Shown: piece after piece, positions 1 through 12,255 of the stretch
Position numbering within the stretch: position 1 is the first letter of the stretch
How the letters are laid out: the number at the start of each line of letters is the position of its first letter
Source: Apostichopus japonicus
Taxonomy: Eukaryota > Echinodermata > Holothuroidea > Aspidochirotida > Stichopodidae
Length of the DNA stretch: 64,000 nt
Assembly (NCBI RefSeq): GCF_037975245.1
Contig: NC_092567.1
Coordinates: 17,038,376-17,102,375 of the forward strand
Direction: 5' to 3'
Position numbers and translations under genes: made by a program
Notes under the pieces: model-generated
Told to the model about the DNA's origin: nothing
The model's database searches: none
The model's input: only the letters and a program-made list of their open reading frames with translations

Positions 1-666
1 TTCCTTCTTCCTTCTTCCTTCTTCCTTCTTCCTTCTTCCTTCTTCCTTCTTCCTTCTTCCTTCTTCCTTCTTCCTTCTTCCTTCTTCCTTCTTCCTTCTT
101 CCTTCTTCCTTCTTCCTTCTTCCTTCTTCCTTCTTCCTTCTTCCTTCTTCCTTCTTCCTTCTTCCTTCTTCCTTCTTCCTTCTTCCTTCTTCCTTCTTCC
201 TTCTTCCTTCTTCCTTCTTCCTTCTTCCTTCTTCCTTCTTCCTTCTTCCTTCTTCCTTCTTCCTTCTTCCTTCTTCCTTCTTCCTTCTTCCTTCTTCCTT
301 CTTCCTTCTTCCTTCTTCCTTCTTCCTTCTTCCTTCTTCCTTCTTCCTTCTTCCTTCTTCCTTCTTCCTTCTTCCTTCTTCCTTCTTCCTTCTTCCTTCT
401 TCCTTCTTCCTTCTTCCTTCTTCCTTCTTCCTTCTTCCTTCTTCCTTCTTCCTTCTTCCTTCTTCCTTCTTCCTTCTTCCTTCTTCCTTCTTCCTTCTTC
501 CTTCTTCCTTCTTCCTTCTTCCTTCTTCCTTCTTCCTTCTTCCTTCTTCCTTCTTCCTTCTTCCTTCTTCCTTCTTCCTTCTTCCTTCTTCCTTCTTCCT
601 TCTTCCTTCTTCCTTCTTCCTTCTTCCTTCTTCCTTCTTCCTTCTTCCTTCTTCCTTCTTCCTTCT
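1..666. repeat. (TTCCTTC)n microsatellite
   Basis: A 7-bp unit, TTCCTTC, is repeated about 95 times with almost no interruption from the left edge of the window. The plus strand carries no A or G here, so this is a pure polypurine/polypyrimidine tract. It runs directly into a TTC triplet array and may extend left of the window. Confidence 0.98.
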
Positions 667-790
667 TCTTCTTCTTCTTCTTCTTCTTCTTCTTCTTCTT
701 CTTCTTCTTCTTCTTCTTCTTCTTCTTCTTCTTCTTCTTCTTCTTCTTCTTCTTCTTCTTCTTCTTCTTCTTCTTCTTCTTCTTCTTCTT
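667..790. repeat. (TTC)n triplet microsatellite
   Basis: About 41 perfect TTC/GAA triplets follow the 7-mer array without a gap, making one pyrimidine-only tract of about 790 bp. On the minus strand this is (GAA)n lying immediately 3' of a truncated RTE-like LINE. It may be an expanded LINE tail or an independent expansion at the truncation point. Confidence 0.97.
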
Positions 791-803
791 GTGTTTAAAG
801 TGT

Positions 804-1859
804 TTAACTGATTGGTCTGCCATTACTTTGCTCTTCTTCATATTCATTTTCAGTCCTCTTTTCCTGCTTTATGTCCAAGTCCTGTAGCATGCTCTCCATT
901 TCGTTGTTAGCTATGATGACTATATCATCAGCAAAACGGAGGTGGTTGAACTTCTCCCCATTCACATTGATACCTTTATCTTCCCGATTGATGTCTTTGA
1001 AGATGTGTTCTAAGCATGCTGTAAAGAGCTTTGGAGATATGGTATCTCCCTGCCTCACTCCTTTCCTTATTGGTATTTTGTTGCTTTCTTTGTGTAATTT
1101 AACAGTAGTTGTGCTGCCAGTATAGATGTCTTTGATTACTTTGATGTAGTTAGGGTTGATGTCTTGCTCTTTCAGTGCCTCGAGAACTGCCCAGGTTTCA
1201 ACGGAATCGAAAGCTTTCTCATAGTCTACGAAAGCGATACATACAGGTATATTGAACTCCTGACATTTTTCCTTCAGTTGGTTGAGGGTGTGAATGTGAT
1301 CTATTGTTGAGAAATTTCTTCCGAATCCCGCCTGCTCCCTTGGTTGGTTGTCGTCTAGAAGTCTTTCCAATCTGTTTGTCAGAATCTTTGTAAAAAGCTT
1401 GTATATATTGGATAGAAGGCTAATGGGCCGGTAGTTCTTCAAGTCCCTTTTGTCTCCTTTTTTGTGCAATATTATCATGTTGGCATCTTTCCACTTTTGA
1501 GGCACCTTCCCTTGGTGAAGACAAGCTGTGAAGAGCTTTGTCAGTTCCTTATCAACTGCATTCCCTGCTTCTTTTAGTGTGTCCATCATTATGTTGTCCT
1601 GTCCAGGGGCCTTGCCCCGTTTCATTTGGCTTAAAGCATATTCTACTTCCCAGCATTCAACTTTGGGTACTTCCTCCTGAGAATCATCTATGTCTCCGGT
1701 TTGCTGATTGCTTGGGGAGGTGTTCCCATTTGTCAAACGACAATAATAAAACATAGTACCAAAAGGTTTTGTGACTCCTTGCCTGCAAAATTTGGACATC
1801 CCCAATAAAATGAAACACAGGGGATTTTGATGGAGCCATGCATGCGTCATTAACATCAA
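804..1859 (-). pseudogene. RTE-like LINE reverse transcriptase fragment
   Basis: A 351-residue open frame holds a non-LTR reverse transcriptase domain from about residue 40. Visible motifs are GKAPGQDN (about 82-89), YRPISLLSNIYKL (143-155), the catalytic block FVDYEKAFD (210-218), GVRQGDTISPKLF (267-279) and FADD (309-312). The motif wording is closest to RTE-type elements. After FADD the sequence leaves frame: the expected thumb-region residues appear to continue in another frame. The element then stops against the (GAA)n tract, so thumb, C-terminus and 3' UTR are missing. The first 35-40 residues and everything 5' look unrelated, and no endonuclease domain is present. This is a dead fragment truncated at both ends. 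The family assignment is from memory of motif wording. Confidence 0.85.
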
Positions 1860-2299
1860 TTTGACTTAAATCAGAGTCATGTAAAATTAGGTTACAGGTT
1901 CCAACTACTGTTTTGAGTACCTACTGTATTTAAAATCCTGTACCATGATAGTTACACGTTATGGGGAGCCTCTATGTGTCATTCAAACAACTTTTGATAG
2001 TTGAGTCCAATTTTGACTTGAAACGTTGATACTATTGGAAACAACACACAATTATGAGATTTATATGAGTTTGTCTACTAAGTTAGCTTACTACACATAT
2101 TTCCATGTTTGACCAATTTTGAATTGAAATGATTGTGACCTCTTAGAAATCTATTCAATATGGGCACAAACAGACCAAAAGCTAACGTTCCTTAAACTTT
2201 GCCCCATTGAATTAGCCTCATTTGCACAATTACCTTTCATCAATTCCATATGGGCATCCTACATACCAGCATTGAAATACACCCCACTTTCCCTTACTT
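1860..2299. other. No gene seen
   Basis: AT-rich sequence without a convincing open frame. It leads into the GACCT-rich dispersed repeat that follows and may be its diverged edge. Confidence 0.5.
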
Positions 2300-3140
2300 A
2301 TTTAGCCTGATTACAAGGTTTTCAGTGTTTGACCTCTACTGACCTCAAATGACATTTGACCACTTAGAAAATACATAGCATCATCTCCTCCTTATGTGCA
2401 TGCCACATACCAACATTAAAGTTCATACAACTATCCCCACTGAATTAACCTGATTACATGTTTTCAGTGTTTGACCTCTGTTGACCTCAAATGATCTTTG
2501 ACCTCCTAGAAAATAAATAGTGTTCATCTACTCGGTATGGGAATCCTACACACCAACTTTGAAATTCTTCCGACTTTCCCCACTAGATTAGCCTACATAC
2601 CACTTTGAGATTGAGATTGATCAAATGGGCCCATGTGGGACCTTGGACACAAAATTCCTGAACACCCCGAAAATACCTACAATAGTACTATTGTAACAAA
2701 CTTTCAATGCTGTAGCAAATACTTTGTGGGAGGAGATACATTTAGCATGTTTTCATCAAATGGGCCATATGGCCCATGTAGGACCTTGGATCAAAAATTT
2801 CTGAACACCTCGAAGGTTCCCCTATACCAGTACTACTGTGACAAAGTTAACATTGTACCATGTAATCTGTAGGAGATACATTCAATGTGTTTTCACAAAA
2901 TGTGCACAAATAGGGTCCTCATGGCCCACAGGTGACCTTTGATCTCAAATTTCAAGGCCCATCTGGTGGCCCTCCACCCCACTGGCTATTGTGACCAACC
3001 TTTGTTGAAATCCAACAAAGTGTGTGCAAATGACAGCAATTTGAATAATTGTTGACAGATCGATACATGTAGTATACATAGAGTGACGGTAGGTGATCAC
3101 AACAGCTCAAACAGCTTATAACTGGTTTGAGCTGAAATGT
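2300..3140 (-). repeat. GACCT-rich dispersed repeat, hairpin at one end
   Basis: The stretch is full of diverged phrases such as TTTGACCTC, GGCCCATGTAGGACCTTGG and CTGAACACC, with an internal repeat of roughly 130 bp (compare 2620-2760, 2760-2900 and 2900-3000). A hairpin, GCTCAAAC...GTTTGAGC, lies at about 3100-3122. The reverse complement resembles the copy at 47798-48420, and a third relative is at 15812-17160. All three carry a GCTCA...TGAGC hairpin at the same end, so they look like copies of one non-coding family. Confidence 0.6.
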
Positions 3141-3430
3141 ATCAGAGATGGTGAAAAATTGCTAATTTCAGTGAATTCAACTGGCTTCAAAGAAATTGAC
3201 CTCGAATGATCTTGAAACGGCACCAAAAACGATTGGGTTCTTGTACTCCATATTTCTGAACACCCTATATGTACCATTGGTCAATAATAATGCTGACCAA
3301 ATTCCATGGTCATCCAATCTTTTTTTGTAGGCGAAGAAGTAGCTTTACCGTTTGAAAAAAATGACCGAAATTGACCCCTAGATGATCTTTGACCTCGAAC
3401 TTCTGAACACCAATGGTCAAAGATAATACA

Positions 3431-3823
3431 TGGATGGATGGATGGATGGATGGATGGATGGATGGATGGATGGATGGATGGATGGATGGATGGATGGATG
3501 GATGGATGGATGGATGGATGGATGGATGGATGGATGGATGGATGGATGGATGGATGGATGGATGGATGGATGGATGGATGGATGGATGGATGGATGGATG
3601 GATGGATGGATGGATGGATGGATGGATGGATGGATGGATGGATGGATGGATGGATGGATGGATGGATGGATGGATGGATGGATGGATGGATGGATGGATG
3701 GATGGATGGATGGATGGATGGATGGATGGATGGATGGATGGATGGATGGATGGATGGATGGATGGATGGATGGATGGATGGATGGATGGATGGATGGATG
3801 GATGAATGGATGGATGGATGGAT
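3431..3823. repeat. (GGAT)n tetranucleotide microsatellite
   Basis: About 98 units of GGAT/ATCC with one interruption (GATGAATGG near 3801-3810). Because a tetranucleotide repeat is translated with a 12-bp period, every frame stays open on both strands, giving spurious Met-Asp-Gly-Trp and Ile-His-Pro-Ser proteins. I do not regard these as genes. Confidence 0.98.
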
Positions 3824-3940
3824 CATAATGCCGATGCCTCCAACCATGGATCTTTCATATATATAAATATAAATAATATATATATAATATATATAACGAA
3901 CATGGAATATTATCGTAACTCTGGAAGTTGGGAAAAGCTT

Positions 3941-4014
3941 GTGACTCCACCGGGATTCGAACCACGGACTTTTGGTTTGATATAGCGATGCCTTACCAGT
4001 TGAGCTATGGAGCC
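3941..4014 (-). repeat. tRNA-like SINE head or tRNA pseudogene
   Basis: The minus strand reads GGCTCCATAGCTCAACTGG at its 5' end (acceptor strand plus A box) and GGTTCGAATCCCGG towards its 3' end (B box), 74 nt in all. The 7-bp acceptor stem GGCTCCA/TGGAGTC pairs with one wobble. The anticodon stem does not pair convincingly, so it is probably not a working tRNA. An AT-rich stretch with TATATA runs follows downstream (about 3858-3900), as in a tRNA-derived SINE with a simple tail. Confidence 0.6.
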
Positions 4015-4494
4015 AACTGGCTGGTTTCGAACTCGGGGAATCCGTTGCAATTCACCGTTGGATCAGCATCTATATTTGAGTATCGCTAGTTCTGTTTTTG
4101 ACGCAGTATCCCATTCCATCCCATTCTAGAGAATGTAATCCTTACGTTACTGTCAGTACACAAAATATATCTCACGAGGGAAACATTCACACTGCCTGGG
4201 TGCTGACGACTATGACCACATATCGCGAAGGTATCGCTATCGAGCTAAATGCAATAGGTTCCCAGGTTGGGCCCGAATTTGGGGCCCACTTTCTCCAATA
4301 CGCGTCCTTTGCTACCATTACTGTGCTACGAAGCCAATCTCAATCCATAAGTGCCTCATCATAAGGAGTTTTTTATTTTTTCCGTCCGCCGTCTTAGGCT
4401 GGAGACAAATTTTCTCTGGTAAGTGAAGTTTTGCTCGATTTTTCATTGTTCAAGAAGCCATTTAGATCCAATAGGGAAGGGCTGTTTTGCCATT

Positions 4495-5652
4495 ATGGCA
4501 ACCCCTAACCCACCTTTAACTGACCCCCTTGATGACAACCTTAACCTCTTTGACTTCGATATAAATGACTGGATCCCCGTTCAAAACAGTAGGAAAAGAC
4601 AACGACCTAATTCCGTTGAGGTAAACCCATCCCCAAACTCCAAGACAGCCCCCCAAAAATCCATCCAATCAATCATCGTCTCAGGTATCCTCCCAGAAAT
4701 ATCAAATAACCCAATAACCCTAGCTAAACTAATCAATGAAGAGAAACCAAACGCCATGATATCAAACATAAACCGTCTCCGCAGTAACGACATACTAATT
4801 ACCCCCCATGACCCTAAATCGGCAAATATTCTCCTTCAACCATGGACACAAAAAACTAAATTAGGCAACCCCAAACCAAGAATCCCCCCAAAAAACAAGA
4901 CAAAGAAACTTCTCAGTAGTTGCCTGCGGCATAAACCGTGAAATCCAAATTAAAGATATCGAAGAGGAACTAAAAGAACAAGAATACTCACCAACCCAAA
5001 CAAAAAGATTAATCAGCCGAGCCACAAATAACCCTATACCTGGAAGGTAAAAATAACTTTCGAAGATAAAGAACAACAACAAACACTCATCAAACATGGC
5101 CTTTACCTAGGATACTCCAAACACAAAACTGAGGAAAATAAGAACCCCCCCCCCCAAATCACCCAATGCTTCAAATGCCAGCTCTTTGGGCACACTCATC
5201 ACACCTGCAAAAATCAAACCAGATGCCTTAGATGTGGCGAAAACCACCGGGTCAAAGACTGCCCAGAACAAAAAGAAAATACGAAATGCGCAAACTGTTC
5301 AGGGACTCATGCCGCCCTATACAAAGGCTGCCCCAAATTCAAAGAAGCCAAAACAGAAGCAATTAACAAACAACAAGTACAGAGAACCTACGCAAATGTT
5401 ACCAAAGCTGCCCCTAAAATCGAAATTACAAACAAAATCGCAACCGAAGAAAAACTTAATATCACAACATTTGTAATTGAATTAGTTCAATATACCTTTC
5501 AAAAAGCCAACATCAGTATTAAACCTGAAGACCTTGCCAGCTATTCCACCGTTCTAGCATTAAAACACCTCAACTTAAATATCCCGAAAACTTTAATTAT
5601 GGAACGTCTCCATCAACCTTCAATATTTAGCCCTCCTCAATCACCAAAATGA
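4495..5652 (+). pseudogene. LINE ORF1 (zinc-knuckle RNA-binding protein), frameshifted
   Basis: Starts at the ATG at 4495 and can be followed through at least two frame changes (near 4900 and 5040) to the TGA at 5650-5652. The middle shows a tandem set of cysteine/histidine knuckles: CFKCQLFGHTHHTC at about 5170-5210, then CLRCGENHRVKDC, then CANCSGTHAALYKGC, the usual CCHC-type array of Jockey and I-like ORF1 proteins. These bind the element RNA and help form the RNP. The N-terminal part is low-complexity, rich in Pro, Asn and Lys. The frame changes make this copy non-functional unless they are assembly errors. The last four bases overlap ORF2. Confidence 0.75.
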
Positions 5653-8419
5653 CAAACAACCTCCCTCCTTCGATTAAGTTCCTCCACCTAAACATAAACA
5701 GTATCCTTCCAAAACTGAGTCTCCTACTAAGTTTAATTACCAACCACTCCCCGGATGTCATTTCGCTAAATGAAACTAAACTAAACTCAAAATCCCACCT
5801 GAACATCCCAGGTTACCAAATTTTTAGAAACGATATCTCCCGCTCTAGAGGAGGAGTACTTATAGCTGTAAAAAATAATCTCAATGCCACTCTCCTCTCT
5901 AACCCAACTCAAACAAATAATCAAATAATTGAAATCGTACTCGAAAGAGACAATAAGCCTCTCCACATTATTAGCTATTATAGTCCCCCAAAAGAGCCCA
6001 TATCAACTGATATAATAAAAAAATGCTCTAACAAAAATACAATTCTACTAGGAGATCTAAACGCCCACCACATCATTTTTGGCAGCTCCAAAATAACTGA
6101 AAAGGGCATATCCCTCTTAGAAATGTGTGATAAACACAACTTAACAATAATAAACCAAAATACCAAAACTAGGATAAACCCGATAAACAATATAATACTG
6201 AACTACTGGACTACGCCATAACCTCAAACCACCTCGCAACTAAAACTCATTCGACTCAAATACTAGAAGATAACCTAATTAGTGACCATCTTCCACTCCT
6301 CTTTGAGCTAGACTTAAACCTAAATCGCATTCAAAATAATGATTCAACATATAACTACAATAAAACAGACTGGACAACATTTAAATAGGAACTAGTAACA
6401 TATAACACTATCCCCATTTACAAAAACCACAACAACGAGCTAAATTATATTGACAACTACTGTGACAGCATTGCCCAACATATCTTCAATACCTTCAAAA
6501 AACACTGTCCGTTAAAAACAAAACAAAACAAAAATCGAAAACTTAATAGGAATATTCTCACACTAATTAAACTCAGACGCCGCCTTCGCAGAACCTATAT
6601 GATCTCTCGAGATCCAACTCTTAAAACCCAAATTAACCAACTTAAAAAAACAAATAAATAGACAAATTTTGGCGGACGACCAAAAACGAGTCCAAAACAA
6701 ATGCGAATCGATCATTAATGACAAAAACCCGAAACACTTTTGGAAAAACTTAAAAAATATCATAAATCCCATTTTAACCCCAAACACTGGTAATTCAGAC
6801 CAAGGCATTAGAGATGGTGCAGGTAACCTGATCACAAATACACAAGATCAAATTAAGCTAATTGAATCACACTTTAAAAATATTTTTAATATCTTTGATG
6901 GCCCCCCTTACGATAACAGTTTCAAACAAGAAATAGACCAAACAATTAGCAGTAATGCAATCAGCTTTACCCCTAACCCCTTAGGATATCTCAACGATGA
7001 CATCCCCCTACTAAAAAAAATAGACTTAAACGACTGGTATAGCGCCACAAAAAATGAAAAATACCTCCTCCCCTGGTCTTGACAATATTAATTACCTAAT
7101 GCTTAAAAAATCCCCACCAATTTTCATCAACTCTCATATTATCCCTCTTTTTAACGATTTACTCAGACTGGGTTATTTCCCAACCCCGTGGAAATACGCA
7201 AAAATGATCCTAATACCTAAACCAAATAAAGATCGCACCAAAATCCAAAACTACCGCCCAATTAGCCTCCTCCCAGCCCTAGGCAAAATTTTTGAAAGAA
7301 TAATAGATAACCGCACTAGAACTCGCTTAAAACTAAATGATCATTTCTCCCCATCTCAATCAGGTTTCCGCACACACAAATCTACCTTAAATCAAACTTT
7401 TCGTCTTTCCGAAGATATCCGAATCGGCTTCATTAAAAAACATTATACCACTGCCCTCTTTCTTGATGCCGAAAAAGCGTTTGACAAAACCTGGCACAAC
7501 GGCATAAGAATTAAGCTACTAAACTATAATCTTCCCTCCAATTACACCAGACTTCTTTCCTCTTTCCTTAATGATCGCAACACAAAAATTTACTACAAAA
7601 ACCATCATTCAAACCATATTCCACTTCGTGCAGGCACCCCTCAGGGCGCTGTTCTCAGTCCCCTCCTCTGCACCCTGTTTGTAAATGACCTAAACATCCC
7701 CCCTCTCTCAAACTGCAACTATAGTCAGTACGCTGACGATATAGCCATCTGGAGCACCAGTAAAAATATTCATATAACGGAACTAAATCTCAAAAAAAGC
7801 AATTACACATCTCGAAAACTGGTGCTCAATGTGAAGAATAAAAATAAACCCCTCAAAATCTAACTTAGTCAATTTCTCCTTTAAAAACTCAAAACTCCGT
7901 AACCATATTTCCAAAATTAACCTGTTCAACTCCCCAATCACTGCCTCTCCCAATGCAACCTTCCTTGGTATCACTTTTGATAATAAACTATCCTTTAACC
8001 TACACTGTATTAGAACTGCAGGCCGCTGCTGGTCCCACCTTAAATACATCCAAATCCTCTCACATAAGTATAATTTCCCTGCGAAAACCACTATCCAAAT
8101 CTACAATTCCAAAATAAAACCAATTCTCAGTTACGGAAGCATCTCTCTGCTTACCATCTCAGACTCCAATAAACAAATCCTAAGTAGAATCCACACCACA
8201 GCTTACCGACTTGCCCTAAAAATCCCTTCTTATATAGCTACCTCTCACGTTCTCCTCGCAGGAAACACAAAATCCTTATTCACCCTACTCTTAGAATTTA
8301 ATACCAAACTATACAAAAACAACCTAGAGAATGATCCATTGATCCTATTGAAACATAATGTAGCATTAACTTACTTCCGTAAAAACCACCACCGCTCTGT
8401 ATTCAAACTTCTTACCTAA
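5649..8419 (+). pseudogene. LINE ORF2 (endonuclease and reverse transcriptase), frameshifted
   Basis: The N-terminal 190 residues are an APE-type endonuclease, with HLNINSILPKL near the start, SLNETKL, SRGGVLIAVKNN and GDLNAHH in the expected order. The frame breaks near 6180, continues through ISDHLPL-type residues and breaks several times before 7054. A 269-codon open block (7054-7863) then carries the reverse transcriptase: YRPISLLPALGK, LDAEKAFDK (residues 137-145 of the block), GTPQGAVLSPLLC (194-206) and YADD (226-229). After 7863 another frame continues with TFLGITFDNKL-type thumb residues to a TAA at 8417-8419. In an intact element this enzyme nicks the target and primes reverse transcription there. 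This copy cannot make a full protein, but both active-site blocks survive as sequence. Confidence 0.8.
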
Positions 8420-8460
8420 AGCCTCTCCCCTTTAGAAAGTCCATTTCCTAAGTGGGTCTA

Positions 8461-9659
8461 ACCCCCAAACTCCAGGTGTACTTATACACTAAGTACAACT
8501 CCAATACTCCCACTAAGTAGCAACCACTTCCGACCCAAACAATAGAAACCGCTCTGTCTTCTATTTCCCATTTAATTAGAAATTCCTCCCCCTTTAGTGA
8601 TCCATACCTAATTGGCTCCTCAGCTCCGACCTCCTGTGTACTTATGGCTTCTTAACAATGTTAATCGAACAATACTTCACTTCTCAGCATCTCCCTGTTT
8701 GAATAATAGACAACTTTCCCTAGAAAAAAAGTGTCTATTCTACAAAACTTAAATATTATCCCCCGTAGGACCTCTTGCGAGGTCGAACAGGGGTAAATTC
8801 CGTTATTGTTGTTGGGGCCCGAATAGTCGGGTATCGTAAGCATCACTGTATTCACCGACTCTCGCAGGAATATCTTGTTCCATCTCGATTTTATAGCATG
8901 TAAAATCAACTCGGTCAGGTAATAAACCGGTGTAGCGGGTTGCCTTTATACTGATGCTGTTCATAGCGAGTTCCTGTGTGTAGTGAAGGTAACCACTACA
9001 CACACCGCGGACTGGTCATTTTTTAACGACCAACCATTTAGAATGTATAAAAAATTGAATGCCCAAGTAGTTTTATTGCTTCCCAACTCCTAACCACAAC
9101 TTTCACCGAATGTCTTAATTTACCAACATTTCTGATAACACTAAAAAGTTCATCATTAGTTGAGGCAGTTTATGCACGTTGCTTTTCGTCAGTTTGCATT
9201 TCAACTTGCATTTCTAACTCCATGTTTATGGTTCAAAATTGCGAATACTCCAGTGGGCCTTGTCATTCACCACCCGAGCACTAGGTATTGAATAACTATT
9301 TTTACTTGTCTGTCGTGGAACTGATGTCATGGCTACGGCTACAAATTCATTCGTGTGCGGGTATAAACTCAAACTGACTGTCTGAAAAAAAGAGCTATTC
9401 ACGCATGGAGTGTCCCCGTATTATTTCTACGCAATGTTCTGTACAACCCACACGGTTTAGTGAGCGTACATACTAAGAACATAGTCATCAGAGGCCTACA
9501 CTGGTAGGTAACACAGTCTTGCCGGGGAATTTCCGAGTCACGATCGTATGTTTTTCGACGAGGGATGTCATATATTCCTCCCATACCAATGGCAAAATGG
9601 CAAATATCAACTCAGTATTACACTTCAAAACAAATGACTTTTGTAGCCAATAATTTATT
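8461..9659. other. No gene seen; possible LINE 3' region
   Basis: The first 350 bp are CT-rich and may be the 3' UTR of the preceding LINE. A short minus-strand open stretch at 8803-9003 has a protein-like composition, but I recognise nothing in it and it has no clear start. The remainder shows no feature I can support. Confidence 0.4.
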
Positions 9660-10003
9660 TCTGGCAGAAAATGTATAATACATATTTATTTATTTTACAA
9701 AATTTCTATAGCGCCTTATCCAATCAGAAATTGCTCTAAGGCGCTTTACAGTAAAATACATACAAACATGATATACAAATATATAAATCGATAATGTAAG
9801 GTATAAAAAGGGTAGAAAAATTGTTATATACAATCTGACAATAAATTGTATAAAAAAAACTGCAAATGGAAAATCGAAAATTATAAAAACAAAATCTTAT
9901 AATTTAAAAATGTGAAAAATTTTAAATTTTAAAAAGCGCTATAAATGCAAAATGGAAAATGCGTTGTAATAATGTGACAATATAAATTGTATAGAAAGCA
10001 CGG

Positions 10004-11371
10004 TTAATGGAATGCAGATCTAAATAGAAAGGTTTTGACTAGTTTTTTAAATTCATCTATATTTTTGGCACACTTAGCTTCCTCCGTTAAACTGTTCCAT
10101 AATGTCGCAGATGAGTAATCGAAACGCCTGTTACCGTATGTAGAAGTTTTAATGACAGGTTTGGTAAGTAAGGACTTGGATTCTGAGCGTAGAGATCGAG
10201 TAGGCTTGTATTTATGAATTAATTCAGAGAGGTAGATAGGGGCTAAACCATTAAGTGACTTATATGTATATAACAGAATCTCATAACTGAACCTGCAATG
10301 AATAGGCAACCAATGTAAGTCACGTAATACAGGTGTAATATGCTCATGTCTACGAGTGCGACTTTCAAGCCGTGCAGCGCGATTCTGAACTCGCTGAAGG
10401 CGATCGGTCAGCTTGTGAGGCAGGCCCATAGCAGGGCATTGTAGTAATCCAGTTTTGATGTCACAAGGGCATGGATTAAAGTCTTACACGCATCATCTGA
10501 GATATACCTTCTAATTTTGCCAATATTTCGGATCTGCCAATAACAGGACTTACAGATAGAGTCAACTTGATTATCCATGGTAAGATTGTGATCAAGATAT
10601 ACACCTAAAGTTTTTACTTTGGGAACTGAACATATGGTGTTAGGTCCCATATTTATATACAAGTCTTGAATAGCATTACCTTGAAATTTTGGTGAAAATA
10701 CAATGAACTCAGTTTTGTCCTGATTAAGTTTCAAACAATTAACCCGCATTCACCCGATTATATCTGAAAGGCATGCTTGGAGCTTTAATGATACATCATT
10801 CCAGGACTCAAGGGCAGTGATGGTTGATGTTATGGCGCTGAATTATTTCTCCAACTGGACGGGTAAACATACAATATATCAAAGGACCAAGTACAGATCC
10901 CTTCTTCGGTGGCAGGAGAGAAATATTCTAGAGGACAACCACCAAAAATACTATCGTCTGCCATTATGTCCACACTGGGCGTGGCATCACAAGTATCATA
11001 TTCCTCACGAATAGCTGCTACCTTGTTTATAAAGAAATCACCAAACTGACTTTCAACACATGTGTTTGATGGCAATGTGGCATCATTTGGTACACCCATT
11101 AAGTCTTTAGTTAGACTGTAAAGTCGTCTTTGATCACTGCCACATTCCGCAATTTTGTTGCAATAATAGTTCCGTTTTTCTTGAACTAGAAGTTTATTAA
11201 CAACTTTACATTGGTTTCTATAAATTTGCCAGTGGACATTATGACGAGTCTTCCTCCAGTTTCTTTCAGCCTTTCTTCGTTCATGTTTTGCATGTCTGAG
11301 TGTGTCTGTGTACCATGGGGTATTGGGTCATAAAGTAATTGTCTTGGTACATTCTGGTGCATGGCGATCAA
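10004..11371 (-). pseudogene. CR1-like reverse transcriptase, core and YADD deleted
   Basis: The linker ends in VESQFGDFFINKVAAIRE (about 11030-11090) and then FSPATEE, the usual lead-in to RT motif 0. The next bases jump straight to GSVLGPLIYCMFTRP (about 10870-10910), so the palm and the first catalytic Asp block are gone. After HHC the sequence jumps again to PESWNDVSLKLQACL, removing the YADD motif. A frame change follows. The C-terminus is intact in wording: CLKLNQDKTEFIVF, VKTLGVYLD, SKLDYYNALL, LQRVQNRAARL and LHWLPIHCR. This protein could not have polymerase activity. Confidence 0.8.
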
Positions 11372-12235
11372 CTAATATGCTCAAATGATTAATGTAGGCA
11401 GCCACTAGCTCCTCAACCGACTGATTGACATTCATTAAGGTTTCACAATGTTTGATGTCCTCGATAAAATCAGGAACATTGATATCACGAAACTTTCTGA
11501 ACGTTGGAACTTTGCGAATGTGATCTGGTTCATGCGTATTGATGTTGAGACTTACAGCGTAATGATCACAAGTCAAATTTCCATTCATATTATACCAAGA
11601 CATGCGTCGACAATAGATGGTGAACCATACAGTATGTCACTGTGTTCTCGGGTTATCACTACATCCAGGGTATGTCCAGCACGATGTGTTGCACCAACGA
11701 CATGTTGTTTTAAACCATGGACATTTAAAAGTCTAGAAAACTTCTGTGAGTCAACATCATTAGGGTTATCCAGGTGAAAGTTCAAATCACCAACGATGGT
11801 CACACGATCTTTCATGGCAGTAATACTTTCTAGATAAAGTGCCCATTCATCAAAAAATGTGGAATTCTTTAATCCTTTTTTAGAAAAGGGAGGGGTTCGG
11901 TAGATAACACCTAATGCAAATTGTAAATCACCAGTGCTGATACAGCAATCCATATGCTCAAAATGCGTGTGGAGATTATCCTTAGTCGAGGTGTTAATCT
12001 TTAGTGATAATCCAGATTTAAACAGCACCCCAACCCCTCCTCCAGTCTTTCCTGTGGAACGGGGGACATGCTCAAATTCATAACCCGTAGGGACAAGGTT
12101 ACCTATTACAAAGCTGTCAGTCACATTTCCCAGCCACGTTTCAGTTAGTGCTAAAATGTCAATATCATTCGATACAACAAAGTCAGAAACAGATATTGCT
12201 TTATTGCTGATGGAGCGAACATTTTGTAAGAACAC
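11328..12235 (-). pseudogene. CR1-like APE endonuclease domain
   Basis: An open frame of 216 residues (11585-12235) shows FLQNVRSISNK, LALTETWL, GGGVGVLF, ALGVIYRTPP, VGDLNFHLD, QHVVGATHRAGHTLDVVI and ends near DIL. The next block (11328-11603, another frame) continues with CDHYAVSLNINTHEPD, whose DHY matches the SDH catalytic end of the domain. This is the target-nicking endonuclease of a CR1-like LINE. At least one frame change separates the two blocks. Upstream, the frame enters the 128-bp tandem units and is broken by them. Confidence 0.82.
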
Positions 12236-12255
12236 TATTAGCGGCTTGGTAGGCT

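Larger units (their letters stand above)
4378..8460 (+). mobile_element. Jockey-like non-LTR retrotransposon, almost complete, frameshifted
   Basis: Two overlapping ORFs in LINE order: a zinc-knuckle nucleocapsid-like ORF1, then an endonuclease/reverse transcriptase ORF2. A 5' UTR of about 110 bp precedes ORF1. ORF1 ends in TGA overlapping the ORF2 ATG (ATGA, 5649-5652), the arrangement used for translational re-initiation in related LINEs. Several frameshifts break both ORFs. The plus strand is strikingly poor in G and rich in A and C, unlike its surroundings. Element ends are approximate; I found no clear tail or target duplication. Confidence 0.85.

Noticed and set aside
3281-3866. Long open frames of Met-Asp-Gly-Trp and Ile-His-Pro-Ser repeats on both strands
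   Set aside because: Any GGAT array is open in all frames; no start context or unique protein sequence.
3941-4014. Functional tRNA gene
   Set aside because: A and B boxes and acceptor stem are visible, but the anticodon stem does not pair, and an AT-rich tail follows; a SINE or pseudogene is more likely.
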